Positions 6,973 through 11,725 of a stretch of 11,725 nt of DNA are shown in pieces. The position numbers were made by a program, and so were the translations under genes. A model generated the notes under the pieces. The model had not been told where the DNA came from, did not search any database, and saw only the letters and a list, made by a program, of their open reading frames with translations. Each line of letters opens with the position of its first letter. Position 1 is the first letter of the stretch. The DNA lies in NCBI GenBank assembly GCA_002508495.1, contig DANA01000082.1:1-11725 (forward strand), read 5' to 3'. The DNA is from Methanoregula sp. UBA276 (GTDB taxonomy: Archaea; Halobacteriota; Methanomicrobia; Methanomicrobiales; Methanospirillaceae).

Positions 6973-7025
6973 TTACGATGCCTGCTGCCGCCCCCGCGGG
7001 GGCGCTCCCGCGGCGGCCTCAATTT
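6973..7025 (+). repeat. GC-rich hairpin repeat, copy B
   Basis: It begins TTACGATGCCTGCTGCC. The outer stem pairs GCTGCCGC (6984-6991) with GCGGCGGC (7010-7017), including one G-U pair, around the palindrome GCCCCCGCGGGGGC (6990-7003). It is nearly identical to copy A over 43 bp and shares the terminal GGCGGCCTCAATTT with copy C. A T6 tract follows at 7027-7032. It is in the sense orientation relative to the upstream archaellin gene and could be a terminator or a 3'-end RNA element. Confidence 0.8.
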
Positions 7026-7046
7026 ATTTTTTGTAGGATTCCCCAG

Positions 7047-7053
7047 AAAAAAA
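7047..7053 (-). terminator. T7 tract on the polB strand
   Basis: An A7 run on the plus strand reads as T7 on the minus strand. It lies beyond the polB stop and repeat copy D, and is a plausible terminator for the mdh-polB transcript. Confidence 0.4.
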
Positions 7054-7111
7054 GCCAAATGAGAGAATGGTGAGGACAAAGCAGCCCTCAAACTTCCGGT
7101 CGTGATGACCG

Positions 7112-7162
7112 GCCGCCGGCCAAAAAGTGCACCCTGCCATTGGCCGGCAGCAGGCATCGTAC
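7112..7162 (-). repeat. Hairpin repeat, inverted copy D
   Basis: Read on the minus strand from 7161, it starts TACGATGCCTGCTGCCG, identical over 17 bp to 6974-6990. Its stem is a different sequence with the same shape: minus-strand GCTGCCGGCC (7151-7142) pairs with GGCCGGCGGC (7121-7112) around 20 nt that include a T5 run. It lies in the sense orientation about 50 bp after the polB stop. Confidence 0.65.
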
Positions 7163-7210
7163 GAGAGGCTTATAGGAGGATAACCGACCTCATCTATGGG
7201 GGGGAGGGAA

Positions 7211-9682
7211 TTACCCGAGCCCCCACTGGGCAAGCGTTGTCCGCGACGGGTCCACATCGTTCCAGTCCCAGCCGAGCGCCTCGATGATCCGGGAGATCGG
7301 CTGCTTGATGGTCTTCTCCAGCATCAGCTCCCAGTCAACGACAAATTCCGGTGGAACCTGGTCGGCATATTCAAAGCAGAGCACATCGGTCTTGGGATAT
7401 TTCGAGGTCACGGTCCGGATGTAAATCCGCTTGGGCTTGCTGCCTTTCCCGAACTCGGTCTTCAGGTGCTCGTTCGCGTACTTCGCGCCGCGGACCTGTG
7501 CATCATCGTTGTCATAATCGTCAAGCGCCTTGCCGATCCCGCCGGGGATCCCGATCTCGTCCAGCGTGTATTTCCCGGCCCGGTATTTTTTGATCACGTC
7601 GCCAAGGAACGCCTTGATGCCCGCGTATTCTTCACCGGCAAGGATCATCTCCATGACGCGTTTCTGGACGAGCTTGGTTATCTGCGGGGTGTCGCTCCTG
7701 CGGATCTCGAAGCCCACGATGTCGGTCTCGTCAACATCCTTTCCTTCTTTCCAGATGAGGTTGCCCGCGTACCGCTTCTTCTTGCCAGCCTGGAAGAACC
7801 GCTTGTAGATCTTCTCGAACTTGATGGAGAAGAAATGGACATCGGCGTTCAGCTCGGTTTTGGCAAATTCCTGGTAACTGGCATTCAGGGTCTTCTCTAT
7901 TGCCCGTGCAGCAGCAATCGTCCCATCCTTGTCAAGGGGCGGGAGCTGGACCATGCAGGAGTCCGTGTCCCCGTAGATGACCGTGTATCCCTGCTGCTCG
8001 ATAACGGTGCGGGTGTGCTCGATGATCGCGCGGCCAACCGAGGTAACAGCAGCCCCGATCTCCCGGTCGAATAACCGGAAGCGGGTATACCCTGATACCC
8101 CGTAGTAGGTGTTCATGATAACCTTGAGCACGTTCTGCTGCATGTCGTACAGGATGTACTGCGGCGAACCGAAGGGGAAGGTGTTCCGCAGGTTCTTCTT
8201 CTCGTCCCGTTCCTTTAAGAGGTCGGATATGATGCTCCGTGTCAGTCCGTCCGGGTGTTTTTTGAAGCGGATGCCGTTTGGCGCCCGGAGCTCGCCATCG
8301 GGGGACTTGGTCTCGGGCGATGCGTTGATGGTCATCATCGCCATCGGGTACAGGGACTTTAAGTCGAGCACCACGACATTCTCGCGCACGCCTTTACTCG
8401 GCTCGAAGACGGTTGCCCCTTCAAACTCCTCCGCGTTGGCAAACCCCTTGGAGGGCAGGACGTACTTCCCGAACGCCTTTTTTAAGACATAGATATCGAT
8501 GACGCTTGAGGAGTTGAGCGTCTTGTCGAGCGGACAGCCGACATACCGGGCGATCTCGCGGTAGAAATCGATGATATTGTCTTTTTTGTTGATGCCCACG
8601 CAGAGCTCGACGTCCTTGAAATTGTACTCCACGAGAAGTGCCGGCTGCTTTTTCCAGAGGTCGGAGATGGTCCCGGTATAGCGGACTTTCTGCTCACCGA
8701 GTTCCTCCATCGCAACAGCATCGAGACGGTACGATTCTTTCAGCGACGAGTGCATCTTCTTGTAGGCGGTCAGGAGGTCAAAGAGCGCCCGGCCCCGCAG
8801 CGCGTTCCTCTCGGTCTGCCCGGGGATGCGGGCCAAAGAGTCGGCCCGGAGCCCGAGTTTCTCCATCCGGCCGGTGATGTAGGGCATGTCGAAGTCGACA
8901 AAGTTCCAGCCGGAGAGGACATCCGGGTCGCGCGAAACGATATAGGCGGCGAATGCCCGGAGCAGGGAGGTCTCGTCAGCATACGTGCAGATCGTGTGCG
9001 TCCCCTGCCGGAAACAGCCGTTGTCAAGGCCGCCTTCCTTCTCCTTTGCGGCAATGGCGGGCGATCCGCCGGGGCCGGATGCGAGGAGGAACGTGGTGTA
9101 GTCGTTGTCAAAGGAGTCGTGGCAGGTGATGCAGGTGATCGCGTCGCGCTGGGTGTCCGGAAACCCCCGTTCGTCCTCGCACTCGATATCGATGATGCAG
9201 GTCCGGGCCGGGGCATCCACGTCGGCCGGGGCTATATCGTTGAAGTTCACCGTGGTATCCGGCGCAGAGACACCCCCGGTCAGCCCGGCATCGATCATGA
9301 AGCGGGTGGCAAACGGGATGTCAGCCTCGAAGTGCCGGTACCGCTCCCGCACGTCCCGCACATCTCCCGGCCGCTGGGTGTAGAGGCGCCGGAGCGGCTC
9401 GCCCCGGATCGAGCGGTAGGACGTGCCGGTCTCAAGACTCGCCTGCGGGGGCAGCGGGACGGACTCTGCCTGGTCAGCAGGGACATACAGGTAGGGTCGA
9501 AAGCCGGTCACATCAACCCGGATCGCCTTACCCTTCTGGTCCCGGCCGAAGATATGGATGACCGGTCCATCGGGCGAGTTGCTGTACTCCACCTGGTTGA
9601 TGGCAATACGGTACCCGGCAAACGAGTCAAGGGTGCAGGGACCTGCGCTGCAGGAATCCGGTCGGGCTGACTGGGACCCCAT
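7211..9682 (-). CDS. polB: Family B DNA polymerase (PolB)
   Basis: PolB is a template-directed DNA polymerase with 3'-5' proofreading, used in archaeal replication and repair. The 823-residue product carries the exonuclease motifs: ExoI DIE (D165/E167), ExoII NFVDFD (N260-D265) and ExoIII YNFKD (Y353/D357). It also carries the polymerase motifs: A, DLKSLYP (440-446); B, KVIMNTYYG (520-528); and C, YGDTDS (570-575). The presumed metal ligands D440, D572 and D574 are all present, followed by the KKRYAG motif. Motif A is DLKSLYP instead of the DFxSLYP of Pyrococcus-type enzymes, as I recall for haloarchaeal and related methanogen PolB. No intein interrupts it. The ATG at 9682 lies 2 bp after the mdh stop codon, so the two are probably co-transcribed and translation may be coupled. 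Confidence 0.97.
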   Translation of the reverse strand: MGSQSARPDSCSAGPCTLDSFAGYRIAINQVEYSNSPDGPVIHIFGRDQKGKAIRVDVTGFRPYLYVPADQAESVPLPPQASLETGTSYRSIRGEPLRRLYTQRPGDVRDVRERYRHFEADIPFATRFMIDAGLTGGVSAPDTTVNFNDIAPADVDAPARTCIIDIECEDERGFPDTQRDAITCITCHDSFDNDYTTFLLASGPGGSPAIAAKEKEGGLDNGCFRQGTHTICTYADETSLLRAFAAYIVSRDPDVLSGWNFVDFDMPYITGRMEKLGLRADSLARIPGQTERNALRGRALFDLLTAYKKMHSSLKESYRLDAVAMEELGEQKVRYTGTISDLWKKQPALLVEYNFKDVELCVGINKKDNIIDFYREIARYVGCPLDKTLNSSSVIDIYVLKKAFGKYVLPSKGFANAEEFEGATVFEPSKGVRENVVVLDLKSLYPMAMMTINASPETKSPDGELRAPNGIRFKKHPDGLTRSIISDLLKERDEKKNLRNTFPFGSPQYILYDMQQNVLKVIMNTYYGVSGYTRFRLFDREIGAAVTSVGRAIIEHTRTVIEQQGYTVIYGDTDSCMVQLPPLDKDGTIAAARAIEKTLNASYQEFAKTELNADVHFFSIKFEKIYKRFFQAGKKKRYAGNLIWKEGKDVDETDIVGFEIRRSDTPQITKLVQKRVMEMILAGEEYAGIKAFLGDVIKKYRAGKYTLDEIGIPGGIGKALDDYDNDDAQVRGAKYANEHLKTEFGKGSKPKRIYIRTVTSKYPKTDVLCFEYADQVPPEFVVDWELMLEKTIKQPISRIIEALGWDWNDVDPSRTTLAQWGLG

Positions 9683-9684
9683 CG

Positions 9685-10551
9685 TTACGACACCGCCTTT
9701 TGTGACAATGCGCAGACAAACGATCCCGCTTCATCCATCTGCCGCTTCTCCCATGCGTCAAGCTCCCATTCCTCGATCTTAAGGATACCTTCCCTGCCGA
9801 TCTTTGCCGGAACACCCAGCGAGCAGCCGGAAAGCCCGTATTCGCCGTCAAGGATGCACGAGCAGATCGTGGTTTTTTGCGCATCGGTAAGGATCATCCG
9901 CAGGAGCTGGGTCATGTGGAAGGCAGGACCAAAGACCGTTCCTCCCTTCCCCCGGATAACGGCCATGCTCGACCCCCGTAGTTCCGCGAGGATCTCGTCC
10001 CGCACCGGTCCGGCAACTGCTCCTTCCAGCCGCGAGAAGACCGGCACCTGGTGATCCCCGTGCTCCCCAAGGACATACGGCACGCCCGCGATATTGCGGG
10101 CGGAGAGGGAAAAGCCGAAGCGTGCGCTGTCGAGCTGGCCCCCAAACCCGATACAGCGCGCCTTTGGGATCCCGGTCTTTTTGTGGAGGAAATAATTGTT
10201 GACATCCATCGGGTTGGTCACCGTGATGAGGACCCCGGAGAAATCGCGGAGCATGCCAACGCAGTCACTTGCTGCAGGGAGGTTTGCCGAGAGGAGATCG
10301 GCACGGGTCTTCACCGCCGGGTTCCGGGGCAGCCCGGCCGAGAAGAGACAGACATCGGCATCGCGGATATCCGCTTTACTGGTGCCGATCTCGATATCGA
10401 GACCGGTATGCCGGAGGTCGAGGGCCTGCGCCTGTAAAAGTTCCGGAACGCTGTCGTACAGGACCAGCTCATCGACCAGCCCCAGCGCCGATGCCAGGTA
10501 TGCAACCTCGCCACCGATCCTCCCCACTCCGACAACTGCAAGGCGCACCAT
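9685..10551 (-). CDS. mdh: Malate dehydrogenase (LDH/MDH family)
   Basis: It should reduce oxaloacetate to malate with NAD(P)H, part of the incomplete citric acid cycle of methanogens. The 288-residue protein has the Rossmann motif G8-V-G10-R-I-G13 and Asp33 after the second strand, which favours NAD. R76 in GLPRNP is the position that selects malate over lactate (LDH has Gln there), and R83 follows. The TNPMD motif starts at 112. The catalytic pair is D141 (QLDSAR, with substrate-binding R144) and H164 (GEHGD). The chain is somewhat shorter than the usual 305-330. It is the first gene of a minus-strand unit with polB and is divergent from pyrD. The start sits about 28 nt from the shared AT-rich promoter core, and no strong Shine-Dalgarno site is seen. 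Lactate dehydrogenase is a less likely reading. Confidence 0.93.
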   Translation of the reverse strand: MVRLAVVGVGRIGGEVAYLASALGLVDELVLYDSVPELLQAQALDLRHTGLDIEIGTSKADIRDADVCLFSAGLPRNPAVKTRADLLSANLPAASDCVGMLRDFSGVLITVTNPMDVNNYFLHKKTGIPKARCIGFGGQLDSARFGFSLSARNIAGVPYVLGEHGDHQVPVFSRLEGAVAGPVRDEILAELRGSSMAVIRGKGGTVFGPAFHMTQLLRMILTDAQKTTICSCILDGEYGLSGCSLGVPAKIGREGILKIEEWELDAWEKRQMDEAGSFVCALSQKAVS

Positions 10552-10572
10552 GGTGGTACAACTATGGGTATG

Positions 10573-10586
10573 CTAATAATAAATAA
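10573..10586. promoter_or_regulatory. Shared AT-rich core of the divergent mdh/pyrD promoters
   Basis: CTAATAATAAATAA is the only AT-rich run in the 52-bp gap. Read on the minus strand (TTATTTATTATTAG) it is centred about 28 nt from the mdh ATG at 10551. Read on the plus strand it is centred about 25 nt from the pyrD ATG at 10604. Both distances predict initiation at the start codon, so both mRNAs may be leaderless, with TBP sites that overlap. Confidence 0.45.
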
Positions 10587-10603
10587 CGACCATTTCCTGA
10601 TGG

Positions 10604-11491
10604 ATGGTACAGATCTGCCCGGGTCCGGTCACGGTCGGGGGTGTGGTGCTCGACAACCACCTCCTGCTCGCCGCAGGGATCCTCGGAACCACCGGTGCCT
10701 CGCTCTCGCGGATGCTCCACCTCGGGGCGGGGGGGGTGGTGACCAAGTCGATTGGCCCTCACCCGAAGGAAGGGCACGCGGGGCCCTGTCTCGTGGTGCT
10801 GGAGGACGGGATTATCAATGCAATGGGCCTCCCGAACCCGTCACAGGCATTCGTTAACGAGGTCGCGGGACTGGAGAAACGACCGGTCATTGCCAGCATC
10901 TTTGGCGGGACACCGGAGGAATTTTCCGAAGTGGCCGGGTGGTTTAAAGAAAAGGTGGCCGGCTTTGAGCTCAACCTCTCCTGTCCCCACGCGGAGGGCT
11001 ACGGGGCGGCCATCGGCTCCGATCCCGCGCTTGTCGAGGCCTGCACCCGGGCCGTGAGCCGGCTCGGGGTCCCGACCTGGGTGAAGCTGACCCCGAACGT
11101 TACCGACATCACGCTCATCGGCCGGGCAGCCGAGCGGGGCGGGGCAACTGCCCTTGTTGCGGTAAACACGGTAAAAGCCATGCGCATCTCCACCGGCCTT
11201 GGCCGGCCGGTGCTGGGCAACCGGTACGGCGGCCTCTCGGGCCACGCCATATTTCCCATCGCGCTCCGGTGCGTGTACGAGCTCTTCGAGGCCGTGAAGA
11301 TTCCCATCGTGGGCTGCGGGGGAGTCACAACTGCCGACAACGTGGTGGAGATGATGATGGCCGGGGCGCAGGCGGTGGAGATCGGCTCTGCCATCCACGG
11401 CGACGTAAAGGTCTTCGAGACGATCAAAGCGGAACTCTATGCCGCTGGCGGGGTGCCGGTTGCCGATATCGTGGGGTGCGCCCATGGCTGA
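10604..11491 (+). CDS. pyrD: Dihydroorotate dehydrogenase, catalytic subunit (class 1B)
   Basis: It oxidises dihydroorotate to orotate in de novo pyrimidine synthesis, using FMN and passing electrons to the PyrK subunit. The 295-residue TIM-barrel protein has the family's catalytic segment ELNLSCPH, with Cys127 as the class 1 base. It also has the substrate-contacting NTVKAM, the GGLSG phosphate/FMN loop, GCGGV and QAVEIGSA, the last two binding the FMN phosphate. The cysteine base and the adjacent pyrK mark it as class 1B rather than the membrane-bound class 2. The ATG at 10604 gives the expected N-terminus. An out-of-frame ATG at 10600 was not used. Its 3' end overlaps pyrK by 8 bp, indicating translational coupling of the two subunits. 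Confidence 0.97.
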   Translation: MVQICPGPVTVGGVVLDNHLLLAAGILGTTGASLSRMLHLGAGGVVTKSIGPHPKEGHAGPCLVVLEDGIINAMGLPNPSQAFVNEVAGLEKRPVIASIFGGTPEEFSEVAGWFKEKVAGFELNLSCPHAEGYGAAIGSDPALVEACTRAVSRLGVPTWVKLTPNVTDITLIGRAAERGGATALVAVNTVKAMRISTGLGRPVLGNRYGGLSGHAIFPIALRCVYELFEAVKIPIVGCGGVTTADNVVEMMMAGAQAVEIGSAIHGDVKVFETIKAELYAAGGVPVADIVGCAHG

Positions 11492-11725
11492 TCCGCTTCC
11501 CGTGGTTGTGGAGATCACGCGGATCAAGGCCGAGACCCCGCTTACGCGGACATTCTCCTTTGCTCCGCCATTTACGTTTGCACCGGGCCAGTTTGTCATG
11601 GTCTGGGTGCCGGGCGTTGACGAGATCCCGATGGCGCTTTCCTCGGATTGCAGCATCACCGTGCAGAAGGTCGGGGATGCCACGGGGGCCCTCTTTGCCA
11701 TGGAGCCCGGATCAAAGATCGGGAT
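11484..11725 (+). CDS. pyrK: Dihydroorotate dehydrogenase electron-transfer subunit (3' partial)
   Basis: The ATG at 11484 lies inside the end of pyrD, in another frame. The frame stays open to the window edge, giving about 80 residues beginning MADPLPVVVEITRIKAETPL. PyrK is the FAD and [2Fe-2S] subunit that carries electrons from dihydroorotate oxidation in PyrD to NAD+. The visible part is the FAD-binding beta-barrel: the start strand, TFSFAPPFTFAPGQFVMVWVPG, then DEIPMALS, which occupies the place of the flavin-binding RxYS-like motif. The NAD-binding domain and the C-terminal cysteine cluster lie outside the window. The gene position and barrel motif make the identification firm despite truncation. 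Confidence 0.92.
   Translation, partial: MADPLPVVVEITRIKAETPLTRTFSFAPPFTFAPGQFVMVWVPGVDEIPMALSSDCSITVQKVGDATGALFAMEPGSKIG

Larger units (their letters stand above)
6697..7210. other. 514-bp convergent spacer with inverted hairpin repeats
   Basis: This lies between the 3' ends of the archaellin gene (plus) and polB (minus). The small frames here have no recognisable motifs and run through the repeats. It contains a T7 tract, repeat copies B and D in opposite orientations, and T-tracts on both strands between them. The layout fits a two-sided transcription termination region. Confidence 0.55.

Noticed and set aside
3294..7162. CRISPR array
   Set aside because: The repeats are few, widely and irregularly spaced, in both orientations and GC-rich hairpins. 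There are no regular spacers and no cas genes.
7196..8074. 292-codon plus-strand frame opposite polB, preceded by a good AGGAGG
   Set aside because: It is antisense to polB, whose catalytic motifs are intact. Its composition (many Val, Leu, Asp, Gly, Arg) is typical of the reverse complement of a GC-rich gene.
8750..9670. 306-codon plus-strand frame opposite the 5' half of polB
   Set aside because: It is antisense to the exonuclease domain of polB and has no protein family likeness.
7211..9682. Intein or frameshift in polB
   Set aside because: The frame is continuous with all exonuclease and polymerase motifs in order and at normal spacing.
10841..11701. 286-codon minus-strand frame opposite pyrD and pyrK
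   Set aside because: PyrD motifs on the plus strand are complete; this is a GC-bias shadow.

Overview
The window most probably comes from a euryarchaeal methanogen of the order Methanomicrobiales, resembling Methanoregula or its relatives. This is inferred, not proven. The evidence is an archaellin with a class III signal peptide, a family B DNA polymerase whose motifs match the methanogen/haloarchaeal type, soluble PAS histidine kinases of the style common in that order, archaeal TATA boxes with several apparently leaderless genes, and GC-rich coding DNA separated by long AT-richer spacers.

Layout. Positions 1-395 hold the 3' end of a histidine kinase. Positions 690-1928 hold a second, related, complete soluble PAS histidine kinase with its own TATA box. 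An 805-bp stretch (1929-2733) has no convincing gene but holds one strong hairpin. A small secreted lipoprotein follows (2734-3216), then a 668-bp spacer with two copies of a GC-rich hairpin repeat. A lone uvrB (3885-5819) starts at GTG directly downstream of its TATA box. A lone archaellin gene (6046-6696) has a perfect 14-bp palindrome at its predicted transcription start. The archaellin gene converges on polB (7211-9682, minus). The space between them holds two more copies of the hairpin repeat in opposite orientations, each pointing with the gene it follows. Malate dehydrogenase (9685-10551, minus) lies 2 bp upstream of polB and is probably co-transcribed. It is divergent, across 52 bp, from pyrD (10604-11491), which overlaps pyrK (11484 to the window edge). 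PyrD and PyrK together form the NAD-linked dihydroorotate dehydrogenase of pyrimidine synthesis.

The annotated genes are mostly housekeeping or familiar: nucleotide excision repair, replication/repair polymerase, central carbon metabolism, pyrimidine synthesis, archaellum filament and signalling. The least explained material is non-coding. A four-copy hairpin family (consensus start TTRCGATGCCTGCYGCC, closing arm GGCGGCC) shows compensatory stem changes and lies in the sense orientation downstream of genes. Its copies also generate arginine-rich spurious reading frames that could be mis-annotated as proteins.
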